Part shown: in pieces, positions 1 through 9,959 of the stretch
Position numbering within the stretch: the first letter of the stretch is position 1
How the letters are laid out: each line of letters opens with the position of its first letter
Assembly (NCBI RefSeq): GCF_016907795.1
Contig: NZ_JAFBCR010000001.1
Coordinates: 682,001-746,000, forward strand
Source: Kocuria palustris
GTDB taxonomy: Bacteria > Actinomycetota > Actinomycetes > Actinomycetales > Micrococcaceae
Reading direction: 5' to 3'
Length of the DNA: 64,000 nt
Translations under genes and position numbers: made by a program
Notes under the pieces: model-generated
The model's input: only the letters and a program-made list of their open reading frames with translations
What the model was told of the DNA's origin: nothing
Databases searched by the model: none

Positions 1-639
1 CGGGACGAAGAAGGCCAGGACGATCGAGATGATGATCGCTCCGATGAGGATGCGGCTGGTCTTCTCCCCCGCGTGCTTCATCACCACGAGCGCGATGCGC
101 TTGTGCAGCCCGGTGGCCTGCATGCCCGCAGCCAGCGCCAGCGCCGCCGCCACGAGCGCCACCGCCGAGGAGCCGAAGCCGGCGAGGGCATAGCCCAGGG
201 CATCGCTGGTCCCCAGCGCCTCCCCCGAGCCGTCAGGTGCCGGCGAGGCCCCCAGCAGCAGGGCCATGATCCCGATGATCATCACCGAGCTCACGGGGTA
301 CGACACGGCCTCGGTGACCCAGAGGATCACCGCGAAGGCCAGGATGCCCAGGGCCCGCTGGCCGGAGACGCTCAGCCCGTCCGGGGTCGGCATCAGCACG
401 ACGACGGCCAGCACGATGATCGCCAGCCCCAGCCACACCGGGCGCATGCTCAGGTGGGCCTTGCGGGAATGCGGTCCGCGGGACTTCTCGGAGCGCAGCT
501 CGGCGGTGGCGCGCTCCTCCGAGCGGGCCTCCTGCCCTGCCTTGGCCCGTCGACGCGCCGCCGTCCGCAGCCGGGACGGATTCCCCCCGTCCCCGCGAGA
601 TCTTCCCGCTGCGTCCGCGCCGCTGCGCGCATCGGCCAT
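1..639 (-). CDS. DASS-family anion:sodium symporter, N-terminal part (gene runs off the left edge)
   Basis: This is the first 213 codons of a minus-strand gene whose remainder lies beyond base 1. The product has a long hydrophilic Arg/Glu-rich N-terminus (about 65 residues), then hydrophobic segments beginning MRPVWLGLAIIVLAVVVLMP and a stretch ALGILAFAVILWVTEAVSYP. That segment is typical of the divalent anion:Na+ symporter (SLC13/CitT) family, which imports di- and tricarboxylates, sulfate or phosphate across the inner membrane. The start is the ATG at 639, preceded by AAGGAG at a 6-nt spacing. The substrate cannot be assigned from this fragment. The N-terminal extension is longer than usual for the family. 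Confidence 0.75.
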   Translation of the reverse strand, partial: MADARSGADAAGRSRGDGGNPSRLRTAARRRAKAGQEARSEERATAELRSEKSRGPHSRKAHLSMRPVWLGLAIIVLAVVVLMPTPDGLSVSGQRALGILAFAVILWVTEAVSYPVSSVMIIGIMALLLGASPAPDGSGEALGTSDALGYALAGFGSSAVALVAAALALAAGMQATGLHKRIALVVMKHAGEKTSRILIGAIIISIVLAFFVP

Positions 640-741
640 GATGAGCTCCTTCTTCGTCGATAGAGCGGACTCTTCTGATATCCAGAGTCACATGGATCGA
701 AACGCAGTAGGTATGGATTGCGCGCGGTTGCCCCGGCCGGT

Positions 742-2826
742 TCAGTCCTGGCCGTGCAGCCGCTGCAGCGCCGAGTGGACGGTCTTCCGGTCGGTCGTCG
801 TCCACAGCGGAGGCAGGCTGGCGCGCAGGAACCCGCCGTAGCGCGCCGTGGCGATCCGCGAGTCCAGCACCGCCACCACGCCGCGATCGCTCGTGGAGCG
901 GATCAGTCGACCCGCTCCCTGGGCCAGGCGCACAGCGGCGTGTGTGGCCGAGATCGCCATGAACCCGTTGCCTCCGCTGTCGGCGACCGCGCGGGTGCGC
1001 GCCGTGGACAGCGGATCATCCGGGCGCGGGAACGGGATGCGGTCGATCAGCACCAGACGGCAGGAGTCGCCGGGCACGTCGACTCCCTGCCACAGCCCCA
1101 TGGTCCCGAACAGCGACGTGTCCGGCTCCTCGGCGAACTGGGAGACGAGCGCGCTGAGCGTGGACTCGCCCTGGCACAGGATCGACAGGCCGGTTCGCTC
1201 GCGCATCACCTCCGCGGCCTCCTCCGCCGCTCGGCGCGAGGAGAACAGCCCGAGGGCTCCCCCGCCGGAGGCTTCGAGCAGATCCTGGATCTCCTGCAGC
1301 ATCCCGTCGGAGAGCTGACGCCCGGGCTTGTCCAGGTGCTTCGCCATGTAGAGGATGCCCTGGCGCGGGTAGTCGAAGGGGCTGCCGACGTCGATGCCGT
1401 CCCACTTCGGTGCACCGGAGCCCTTGAGTCCCAGATCGCCGGCCACGGCGTCGAAGGACTCACCCACCGTCAGGGTAGCCGAGGTCAGCACGACCGTGCG
1501 GCCCTCGAACAGGCCCTCGCGCAGGCGCCCGCCCACGTTCAGCGGCGCGATGCTGAGGGTCGCCGGATCGGAGTCATCGGCCGGGACGTAGCCGCGGCCG
1601 GGCTCCCAGCCGCCCTGGCGCGACAGCCACATCACCTCGCGCGCCTCGTGCGCGCCGAGCAGCCGCTCCGCGAGCTCGAGGGTCTCGCTCAGCCGCGATC
1701 GCGTCATCTGCCGGCCGCCGTCGGTGTCGCGCCCGCCGTCCTTGGACTCGGGCTTGGTCTCCGACAGCGCGGTGCGTGCGGCCTCGCGGATGCGGGCGAC
1801 GGCCGCCGACATCGGCTCGGTCAGCCCCCTGGCCAGCAGCTCGGCCGGCACGCCTTCGAGGGCCTTCTCGAGATCATCCGCCCCGGAGGCCAGCTCCTCG
1901 TGCTTGGCGGTGGTGTGCTTGCGCACGGAGGCGGCCACCGAGCGCACCGTGGCCGCGGACATGGCTCCAGAGACGGCTCCCGTCACCCGGTCCCGCAACT
2001 CGTGGGCCTCGTCGACCACCACGACGTCGTGCTCGGGCAGGACCTGGATGGATTCGAAGGCGTTGATCGCCAGCAGGGCGTGATTGGTGATGATGATGTC
2101 GGCCTCGGCCGCCCGGGCCTTGGCGAGCTCGGCGAAGCAGCTCTCCACGAGCGGGCAGCTGCGGCCCAGGCACTCGCGCGCGGAGACGGAGACCTGCCGC
2201 CAGGCGGCGTCGGTGACGCCCGGGGTGACGTCGTCCCGGTCGCCGGTATCGGTGACCTCCGCCCATTCGCGCAGGCGCTTGACCTCCAGCCCTAGCCGTC
2301 CGGCGCGGGAGCTCGATGCGGCCGGGGGATGCGGGCCGTCGTCGGGCATGGCGAACAGGGCGCCGCCTTCGTCCTCGGGATAGCCGCCCTCGATCTTGTG
2401 CAGGCAGGCGTAGTTGCTGCGGCCCTTGAGCAGCGCGACCTCGAGGTCCTCCGGCAGCTCCTCCGACAGGACGTCGAGCAGGCGGGGGACGTCTCGGCCG
2501 ACCACCTGGGACTGCAGCGCGAGCGTGGCGGTGGCGACCACCACGGGGCGCTCGGCCGTGCGCGCGTGCTGGACCAGCGGGGTCAGGTAGGCCAGCGACT
2601 TGCCGGTGCCCGTGCCGGCCTGGACCAGCAGGTGGCGGTTCAGCTCGAGGGCCTCGGCGACTTTGCCCGCCATCAGGCGCTGGCCGTCGCGGCGCTGACC
2701 CCCCAGGGCCTCGACGGCCGTGTCCAGAAGGTGCAGCGCGTCGGCTCCGCCGGGCAGCGACTCCGGGCGGATGTCCACGACGGGGCGTCCGGAGGCATCC
2801 CGGAATCCCGTGCTGGCCCCCTCCAC
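742..2826 (-). CDS. DinG/XPD-type ATP-dependent DNA helicase with Fe-S cluster
   Basis: Superfamily 2 helicase of 694 residues, acting 5'-3' in DNA repair and replication-fork maintenance by family precedent. Visible motifs are Walker A GTGTGKS at residues 71-77 and a DEAH box at 272-275. Four cysteines at about 141, 219, 224 and 230 are spaced like the 4Fe-4S ligands of XPD and DinG. The C-terminal half holds the second RecA-like domain, ending in GAGRLIRSTSDRGVVAVLDS-like motif VI. The GTG start lies only 2 nt beyond the hflX stop, so the two genes are probably cotranscribed. A DinG/YoaA-like name is safe at the family level; the exact substrate is not known. Confidence 0.9.
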   Translation of the reverse strand: MEGASTGFRDASGRPVVDIRPESLPGGADALHLLDTAVEALGGQRRDGQRLMAGKVAEALELNRHLLVQAGTGTGKSLAYLTPLVQHARTAERPVVVATATLALQSQVVGRDVPRLLDVLSEELPEDLEVALLKGRSNYACLHKIEGGYPEDEGGALFAMPDDGPHPPAASSSRAGRLGLEVKRLREWAEVTDTGDRDDVTPGVTDAAWRQVSVSARECLGRSCPLVESCFAELAKARAAEADIIITNHALLAINAFESIQVLPEHDVVVVDEAHELRDRVTGAVSGAMSAATVRSVAASVRKHTTAKHEELASGADDLEKALEGVPAELLARGLTEPMSAAVARIREAARTALSETKPESKDGGRDTDGGRQMTRSRLSETLELAERLLGAHEAREVMWLSRQGGWEPGRGYVPADDSDPATLSIAPLNVGGRLREGLFEGRTVVLTSATLTVGESFDAVAGDLGLKGSGAPKWDGIDVGSPFDYPRQGILYMAKHLDKPGRQLSDGMLQEIQDLLEASGGGALGLFSSRRAAEEAAEVMRERTGLSILCQGESTLSALVSQFAEEPDTSLFGTMGLWQGVDVPGDSCRLVLIDRIPFPRPDDPLSTARTRAVADSGGNGFMAISATHAAVRLAQGAGRLIRSTSDRGVVAVLDSRIATARYGGFLRASLPPLWTTTDRKTVHSALQRLHGQD

Positions 2827-2828
2827 GC

Positions 2829-4568
2829 TCAGCGCGCCTCGGCGCCGGAGGCGGCCTGCTCAGCGGAGCCGGCGTCTGCTGCGTCCGAGGCCGCGGCGTC
2901 CGTGCCGTCGCCGGGCACGCCCTGCCCGAACTGCTGGGCGTCCTGCCACACATAGCGCTGCAGCTCGCCGGCCAGGTCCTCGCGCACCTTCACGAGCAGG
3001 TGCGTGCCCTCGCCCAGGTACTCGGTGCGCAGGATCTCGGCGTCCCAGCCGTGCAGCCGCGAGACGATGTCGCCGTCGGTGTACGGGACCAGCAGGTCCA
3101 GCACGTGATCGGGGCGCGGGATCGCCTCGGAGATGCGCTGCTTGAGCTCGTCGATGCCCTCGCCCGTGCGGGCCGAGACGACGACGACGTCGCGGTGGGT
3201 GTTGCGCATCCGCTGCACCACGAACGGGTCGGCCGCATCGGCCTTGTTCAGCGCGATGATCTCCGGCAGGTCGAGGGCGTCGATATCCGCGAGGACCTCG
3301 TGGACCGCGCGGATCTGCCCCTCGGGATCCGGGTGCGAGGCGTCCACGACGTGGACGATCACATCCGAGTCGGCGACCTCCTCGAGGGTCGAGCGGAAGG
3401 CCTCGACGAGCTGCGTGGGCAGCGATCGCACGAAGCCGACCGTGTCCGAGAGCGTGTAGCCGATGCCGTCCGGAGTCTCGGCCTTGCGGACCGTGGGATC
3501 CAGAGTGGCGAACAGGGCGTTCTCCACGAGCACTCCTGCATCCGTGAGCCGGTTGAGCAGCGAGGACTTGCCCGCGTTCGTGTACCCGGCGATCGCGACC
3601 GAGGGCACCGAGTTGCGACGGCGGTTCAGCCTCTTGGCCTCGCGCGAGGGCTTCATGGCGGCGATCTCGCGACGCAGCTTGGCCATGCGTGCGCGGATCC
3701 GGCGGCGGTCCATCTCGATCTTGGTCTCACCGGGACCGCGCGAGCCGATGCCCTCGCCGCCCGCGGCGCGACCGCCCGCCTGGCGGGAGAGGCTCTCGCC
3801 CCAGCCGCGCAGGCGCGGGAGCATGTACTCGAGCTGGGCCAGCTCGACCTGGGCCTTGCCCTCCTTGGACTTGGCGTGCTGGGCGAAGATGTCCAGGATC
3901 AGTCCGGTCCGGTCGATGACCTTGACCTTGACGACGTCCTCCAGGGCGCGGCGCTGCGACGGGGCCAGCTCCTCGTCCACGACGACGGTGTCCGCCCCCG
4001 TGGCCGCCACGATGTCCTTGAGCTCCAGGGCCTTGCCCGAGCCCAGATAGGTGGCCGGATCCGGGTTGGTGCGGCGCTGGATGATGCCGTCGAGGACCTC
4101 GGAGCCGGCGGTCTCGGCCAGGGCCGCGAGCTCGCGCAGGGAGTTCTCCGCCTCGGAGGCCATGCCGGTGGTCCACAGCCCGGCGAGCACGACCTTCTCC
4201 AGGCGCAGCTCGCGGTACTCGACCTCGGTGATGTCCTCGAGCTCGGTGGACAGGTTGGCCACGCGGCGCAGCGACTGCCGCTCGGACAGCTCCATCTGGG
4301 CGCCGTCGGCGTCGGTGTGCACGCTCCGGTCCGCGAGCTCGCGGGCGCGTCCGCTCAGGACATCGCGGCGCCCGCCGCCTGCCGGAGCTCCCTCGGCAGC
4401 CTCCTGGGAGGTCCCTGCCTCCGAGCCGGAATCGTCGGGGGCGGACCGGTCGTCCCGGTCCCGGCGCTGCTGGGCGCGCGAGAGCACGCGAGCGACGACG
4501 TCCTCGAGCTGCTGATCGGTGGGCGTGGTGCCGGTGGGCTCGGCACCGCTGTCGGGGATGTGGGTCAT
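2829..4568 (-). CDS. hflX: GTPase HflX, ribosome-associated
   Basis: HflX binds the 50S subunit and splits stalled or hibernating ribosomes in a GTP-dependent way. The 579-residue product has the N-terminal HflX domain (SEVLDGIIQRRTNPDPATYLGSG region), a coiled linker, and a G domain with GYTNAGKSS (about 328-336), DTVGF (375-379) and NKAD (441-444). The start is taken at the ATG at 4568, preceded by AAAAGGATCC; an upstream in-frame extension to 4673 has no homology-like content. Roughly 90 N-terminal residues are low-complexity and charged, as often seen in actinobacterial HflX. It heads a unit with the DinG-like helicase and is divergent from the methyltransferase at 4757. Confidence 0.95.
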   Translation of the reverse strand: MTHIPDSGAEPTGTTPTDQQLEDVVARVLSRAQQRRDRDDRSAPDDSGSEAGTSQEAAEGAPAGGGRRDVLSGRARELADRSVHTDADGAQMELSERQSLRRVANLSTELEDITEVEYRELRLEKVVLAGLWTTGMASEAENSLRELAALAETAGSEVLDGIIQRRTNPDPATYLGSGKALELKDIVAATGADTVVVDEELAPSQRRALEDVVKVKVIDRTGLILDIFAQHAKSKEGKAQVELAQLEYMLPRLRGWGESLSRQAGGRAAGGEGIGSRGPGETKIEMDRRRIRARMAKLRREIAAMKPSREAKRLNRRRNSVPSVAIAGYTNAGKSSLLNRLTDAGVLVENALFATLDPTVRKAETPDGIGYTLSDTVGFVRSLPTQLVEAFRSTLEEVADSDVIVHVVDASHPDPEGQIRAVHEVLADIDALDLPEIIALNKADAADPFVVQRMRNTHRDVVVVSARTGEGIDELKQRISEAIPRPDHVLDLLVPYTDGDIVSRLHGWDAEILRTEYLGEGTHLLVKVREDLAGELQRYVWQDAQQFGQGVPGDGTDAAASDAADAGSAEQAASGAEAR

Positions 4569-4737
4569 GGATCCTTTTCGTGTGGTCTGACACGCCGTGT
4601 GCGGGCTCGGGGAATGAGGCCGCAGAGGCTCGATCAAGGCTACAGCGCAGCACGGACGCGGTTTGTTCCGCAACGGCGCCTGTGCAGCGGATCCGGGGCC
4701 GCCGTCGGGAGCGGCCGGGCCGCGAGCCCATCGCCCG

Positions 4738-4756
4738 GCGACCTACCATGGTCCCC
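4738..4756 (+). promoter_or_regulatory. candidate leaderless promoter of the methyltransferase gene
   Basis: The -10-like hexamer TACCAT (4744-4749) sits inside GCGACCTACCATGG and ends 7 nt before the ATG at 4757. Transcription would then start at or next to the start codon. The same 14 bases recur before the gene at 38575. No clear -35 is seen. Confidence 0.5.
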
Positions 4757-5383
4757 ATGTCCGAGACCCCTGGCGCCCACTACTTCACGACTCCGCAGGA
4801 CGAGGAGCGCCGCTCGCGGATCCGGGTGCAGCTGCGCGGCCGGGAGGTCTCCGTCGAGACCGCCGGCGGGGTGTTCTCCCCCAAGGGCCTGGACAAGGGC
4901 ACCGCGATCCTGCTCGACGAAGTCCCCGATCCGACGGGCGCCGAGCTGCTGGACCTGGGCTGCGGCTGGGGCCCGGTGGCGATCGCCATGGCTCAGGCTG
5001 GACAGCCGGGGGCACGGGTGACGGCCGTGGACGTCAACGACCGTTCCCTGGGTCTGACCCGCGACAACGCGACGGCCCTGGGTCTGACTGGCGTGGAGGC
5101 TCTGCGCCCCCAGGACGTCCCCGACGACCGCCGGTTCGACACGATCTGGTCGAACCCGCCGATCCGCATCGGCAAGCAGGCGCTGCACGAGCTGCTGCTG
5201 CTGTGGCTGCCGCGCCTGGCCTCCGGCGGCACCGCCTGGCTGGTGGTGCAGAAGAACCTGGGTGCGGACACCCTGCAGTCCTGGCTCGCCACCGCGCTGC
5301 CGGAGGCCGCCGAGGGGCCCTGGGAGGTCCGGCGCACGGCGACCGCCAAGGGCTTCCGGATCCTCGCCGTCACCCGGGGCTGA
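4757..5383 (+). CDS. class I SAM-dependent methyltransferase, RsmC/RlmG-like (MTS domain)
   Basis: The 208-residue protein has a SAM-binding glycine motif LLDLGCGWGPVAIAMA, an acidic ribose-binding segment VTAVDVN, and the catalytic SNPPI motif of N-methyltransferases that modify guanine N2 in rRNA (RsmC/RlmG group, MTS domain). It is half the length of E. coli RsmC because it lacks the duplicated N-terminal domain, as is normal in Gram-positive members. There is no Shine-Dalgarno sequence, but a TACCAT -10-like box lies 7 nt before the ATG at 4757, so the mRNA may be leaderless. An alternative ATG at 4748 overlaps that box. It is one of few plus-strand genes here and converges on dapF. Confidence 0.85.
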   Translation: MSETPGAHYFTTPQDEERRSRIRVQLRGREVSVETAGGVFSPKGLDKGTAILLDEVPDPTGAELLDLGCGWGPVAIAMAQAGQPGARVTAVDVNDRSLGLTRDNATALGLTGVEALRPQDVPDDRRFDTIWSNPPIRIGKQALHELLLLWLPRLASGGTAWLVVQKNLGADTLQSWLATALPEAAEGPWEVRRTATAKGFRILAVTRG

Positions 5384-5496
5384 TCACTCCAGCCGGCGGC
5401 CGCCGCGCCGGAGGACTCCAGCAATACCCCGGGACGCTGCTCGTCGAGCCGTGTCCAGGGCAGATTCGGCCGCCCGTGCAACCCGCTGAGGGCGCC

Positions 5497-6456
5497 TCAG
5501 GCGAAGACGCCGCGCGCCACGATCTCTGCCGGTCCGGCCAGCACCACATGCTCGGCGCCGTCCGGCCCGGGCACGAAGGTCGCCGAGACGATGCCGCCGG
5601 GCACCTGGACCAGGTACTCATCGGGTGCCGAGGCCCCCGCCCAGAACCGCGTCGCTGCCGCGGCGGCGCAGGCCCCGGTGCCGCAGGACTGGGTCTCCCC
5701 CACCCCGCGCTCGTGGACGCGCATGCGCAGCCGGCCGATGCCGTCGCCCTCGTCGTCGGCCGGGACCACGAACTCCACATTGGTGCCGTCGGGAGGCGTG
5801 GGGCTCACCTCCGGCTGGGTCCACAGCTGCAGGTGATCGAGCTTCTCGCCCTCGGCCAGCGCCACCACGGTGTGCGGGTTGCCCATGGTGATCGAGACCC
5901 CCGGACGAGGGACCTTCAGGCCCTGGGCCGTCACGACGGCGTCGGAGCCCCGCTCGCGCGCCCGGTCGCCGTCGATGAATCCCCACGGCCCCATGTCCAC
6001 TGCGAAGCCGTCGGGCGTGGCGGCGACCGTCTTGAGGCCGCCGCGGGTGCCGATGCGCAGCATGGCGCCCTCCCCCAGATCCACCAGTCCCTGCTGCAGC
6101 AGCGCCCGGACGAACACGCGCACGCCGTTGCCGCACATCTCGGCGATCGAGCCGTCCCCGTTGCGGTAGTCCATGAACCACTCGGCCGACGGGTCCTGCT
6201 CGAGCAGCTCGCGGCCCTCGGGCAGCGCCGAGGAGCGGATGAGGCGGATGAAGCCGTCGCCGCCGATGCCCTGGTGACGGTCGCAGGCCCGTCGGAGCAC
6301 GTCGTCGCCCAGCAGCAGCTGCCCGTCCGGGTCCACCACGAGCACGAAGTCATTGCCCGTGCCGTGGCCCTTGAGGAACTCCATCCCGCTGAGCTCGCCG
6401 AAGACCGACGGGGCCTCCGGCGCGGAAGCGGTCTCGGTGGTGGTCTCGGCAGTCAC
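5497..6456 (-). CDS. dapF: diaminopimelate epimerase
   Basis: DapF converts LL- to meso-diaminopimelate, the precursor of lysine and of DAP-type peptidoglycan. The 319-residue product carries both catalytic-cysteine motifs, EMCGNG (Cys about 108) and ETQSCGTGAC (Cys about 258), plus HGTGNDF near the N-terminus. I chose the GTG at 6456 because AGGAGG lies 8 nt upstream; the longer GTG start at 6492 has no ribosome-binding site. The canonical domain begins at MEFLKGHGTGNDF, so about 25 residues are a low-complexity extension. It follows miaA closely (about 45 nt) and is likely the last gene of the miaB-miaA-dapF unit. Confidence 0.95.
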   Translation of the reverse strand: MTAETTTETASAPEAPSVFGELSGMEFLKGHGTGNDFVLVVDPDGQLLLGDDVLRRACDRHQGIGGDGFIRLIRSSALPEGRELLEQDPSAEWFMDYRNGDGSIAEMCGNGVRVFVRALLQQGLVDLGEGAMLRIGTRGGLKTVAATPDGFAVDMGPWGFIDGDRARERGSDAVVTAQGLKVPRPGVSITMGNPHTVVALAEGEKLDHLQLWTQPEVSPTPPDGTNVEFVVPADDEGDGIGRLRMRVHERGVGETQSCGTGACAAAAATRFWAGASAPDEYLVQVPGGIVSATFVPGPDGAEHVVLAGPAEIVARGVFA

Positions 6457-6501
6457 GGGGTCGTCCTCCTGGGTCGGTGTGCGGGCGTCCACCCCAGCAT
6501 G

Positions 6502-7424
<923 letters not shown>

Positions 7425-7428
<4 letters not shown>

Positions 7429-8978
7429 GCTCCGCGCACGGGCAGTGACGGCATGCCGAGGCTCACCGCACCGCCCGCGCCGCCGGCGGCACCGCCGCTC
7501 GGCGCTGCGCAGGAGGCGGCCTGCTCGCGCTCCCAGGCATCCCCGCCGCGCGAGCGGCGCAGCCGGTACTGGCCGGGCTGCGGATCGGCGATCAGGTGAT
7601 AGGCGGCCGCCCGGGTCACGGGCACGGTCACGAAGTCACCCGGGCGCGGGGCCTGCTCGCCCTCGGGCACCGAGAAGTGGACCAGGCGCTGGTCGGGTGC
7701 GCGCCCCGAGAGGCGATGGGTGGCCTCGGACTTGCGCCCCGTGTCCGCGGTGACCAGCAGCTCGAGGGTGCGGCCCACCAGCTGCTCGTTCTCCTCGGCG
7801 GCGATCCGGTCCTGCAGGGCCACCAGGCGCTCGTAGCGGTGCTGGACGACCTCCTTGGGCAGCTGGTCCTCGCGCTCGCCTGCCGGAGTGCCCGGGCGCA
7901 CGGAGTACTGGAAGGTGAAGGCCGAGGAGAACCGGGAGCGCTCGACGACGTCGAGGGTGTCCTGGAAGTCCTCCTCGGTCTCACCAGGGAATCCCACGAT
8001 GATGTCGGTGGTGATCGCAGCGTGCGGGATCTGCTCGCGGACCTTCTCCAGGATCCGCAGGAACCTGGCGGAGCGGTAGGACCGGCGCATGTCCTTGAGC
8101 ACCCGATCCGACCCGGACTGCAGCGGCATGTGCAGCTGCGGCATGACATTGGGGGTCTCGGCCATGGCGTCGATGACGTCGTCGGTGAAGGCGGCCGGAT
8201 GCGGGGAGGTGAAGCGCACGCGCTCCAGCCCCTCGATCTGCCCGCAGGCGCGCAGCAGCTTGGAGAAGGCCTGGCGGTCGCCGAAGGAGACGCCGTAGGA
8301 GTTCACGTTCTGCCCCAGCAGGGTGACCTCGACCGCGCCCTGATCCACGAGCGCCTGGACCTCGGCCAGGATGTCGCCGGGCCGACGGTCCTCCTCCTTG
8401 CCGCGCAGCGACGGCACGATGCAGAACGTGCACGTGTTGTTGCAGCCCACCGAGATCGAGACCCAGCCCGCGTAGGCCTGGTCCCGCTTGGTCGGCAGCG
8501 CCGACGGGAAGGTCTCCAGCGACTCGAGGATCTCGATCTGCGCGTCCTCGTTGTGCCGAGCGCGCTCGAGCAGGGTCGGCAGGGAGCCGATGTTGTGGGT
8601 TCCGAACACGACGTCGACGACCGGTGAGGTCTCCAGGATCCGATCCTGGTCCTTCTGCGCCAGGCATCCGCCCACAGCCACCTGCATGCGCTCGTTGCGC
8701 TTCTTGGGTCCCACGAGCTGGGAGAGGTTGCCGTAGAGCTTGTTGTCGGCGTTCTCGCGCACCGCGCAGGTGTTGAACACGATGAGATCCGGCTCGTCCT
8801 CCGGCTGGGCGGGGACGTAGCCGGCGGTCTCGAGCATCCCGGAGATCCGCTCGGAGTCGTGGACGTTCATCTGGCAGCCGAAGGTGCGCACCTCATAGGA
8901 GCGCGGGGCCTCGAGCACGGGGACCTCGGGGGCGAGCGTGGAGGGGCCGGTCTGGGCGGTATCGAGGCGGGGAGTCAC
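7425..8978 (-). CDS. miaB: tRNA-2-methylthio-N6-dimethylallyladenosine synthase (radical SAM)
   Basis: MiaB inserts the methylthio group at C2 of i6A37. The 517-residue product has the N-terminal Fe-S domain cysteines (about 35, 71 and 105) and the radical-SAM CX3CX2C set at 179, 183 and 186 (GCNNTCTFC). A TRAM-like domain ends near residue 470. The last 45 or so residues are a Gly/Ala-rich tail that overlaps miaA. The start is a GTG with no Shine-Dalgarno sequence; TATCCT lies 6 nt before it, so the transcript is probably leaderless. Confidence 0.96.
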
Positions 8979-8990
8979 GCGACAAGGATA
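8979..8990 (-). promoter_or_regulatory. candidate leaderless promoter of miaB
   Basis: On the minus strand TATCCT is followed by TGTCGC and then the miaB GTG. The 6-nt gap matches the -10 to +1 distance, and no ribosome-binding site is present. This suggests miaB-miaA-dapF is transcribed separately from recX. Confidence 0.5.
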
Positions 8991-9045
8991 GTGAGTCGGT
9001 CAAATCTCCCGCTCCCCCGCTGCACCCGAGCCGAGGCCCTCCTCC

Positions 9046-9765
9046 TCAGAGGCTCTCCGGCTCCTCGAGCAGGCCGTCATCGCCGGTGCCGTGGTCGTCC
9101 AGCACGCCGCGCACGACCTCGAAGGCCAGCCCTGGGGCGTAGCCCTTGCGCGCCAGGGCGGAGACCATGCGGCGGATGAGCTTCTGCTTGGCCTCGCGAT
9201 CTGCCAGCTGCGCCTGAAGCGCCGGACCCGACGGCAGCTTGCGGCGCGCGAGCTCCACGGCATCCGCCCGCTCGTCGTCATCGGTGCGCTGGGCGAGGGC
9301 CTGCTCGACGAGGTCCCGGTCCACGCCCTTGCGCTGCAGCTCCATGCGCAGGGCCGGGCGGGCCAGCTTGCGGGTCTCCGCCCGCTGCCGGACGTAGGAC
9401 TGCGCGAACGCCTGATCGTCCACGAGCTCGACCTGCTCGAAGCGATCCAGCACCGCCCGTGCCACGGACTCCGGGATGTCCTTGTCCGCGAGCTTGTCCT
9501 CGAGCTGCTGGCGCGACTTGGCCGAGGCGGTGAGCTGGCGCAGCACGATGGCGCGCGCCGTCTCATGCAGCTGCTCCTGCTGCTCAGCGGCCTCCGTGGG
9601 ATCCGAGGGCATGTCGCGGTCGCTGCGCACGGCACGCCCCATGCGGCGGGCGCGCTGCTGGGCTCTGAGACGGCGGCGGTCGTAGTCCGACTCGCCGAGC
9701 TCATTCGCCAGCGTGTCCTGCGGCAGCTGATCGCTGTCCTGCACGGGCAGGTCGTCTGGGTCCAC
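9046..9765 (-). CDS. recX: recombination regulator RecX
   Basis: RecX binds RecA filaments and restrains strand exchange. The 239-residue protein has a variable charged N-terminus of about 75 residues followed by the RecX helical repeats (AIVLRQLTASAKSRQQLEDK..., RALMRMEL-like PALRMELQRKG, and the C-terminal KLIRRMVSALARKGYAPGLA segment). The start is a GTG with CAGGAG about 12 nt upstream. It follows recA in the usual order, but a hairpin lies between them, so readthrough is probably partial. Confidence 0.93.
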   Translation of the reverse strand: MDPDDLPVQDSDQLPQDTLANELGESDYDRRRLRAQQRARRMGRAVRSDRDMPSDPTEAAEQQEQLHETARAIVLRQLTASAKSRQQLEDKLADKDIPESVARAVLDRFEQVELVDDQAFAQSYVRQRAETRKLARPALRMELQRKGVDRDLVEQALAQRTDDDERADAVELARRKLPSGPALQAQLADREAKQKLIRRMVSALARKGYAPGLAFEVVRGVLDDHGTGDDGLLEEPESL

Positions 9766-9900
9766 GAGGATCGGCGCTCCTGAGCTTTGTCTCTGGTCTG
9801 CAGGGTCTCTGGCCCGTGCGATCTCCGGTCAGCGGGCTGGGGCCTGGCGCAGCACCGTCATCGCGCTGTGGACAGGCACGAGCCCGGATCTGAGGCGAGC

Positions 9901-9932
9901 AGCCCCCGCTGCCCGAGCGGGCGGCGGGGGCT
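9901..9932 (-). terminator. hairpin between recA and recX
   Basis: Perfect 9-bp arms AGCCCCCGC / GCGGGGGCT enclose a second GCCC/GGGC stem. It begins about 28 nt after the recA stop and has no U tract. It is a likely terminator or attenuator that lowers recX expression relative to recA. Confidence 0.6.
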
Positions 9933-9959
9933 GGCTCAGCGCATCAGGCCGGCAGCCGC

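Noticed and set aside
4569-4673. N-terminal extension of HflX to 4673
   Set aside because: No ribosome-binding site and Cys/Pro-rich, non-conserved residues; the ATG at 4568 has AAAAGGATCC.
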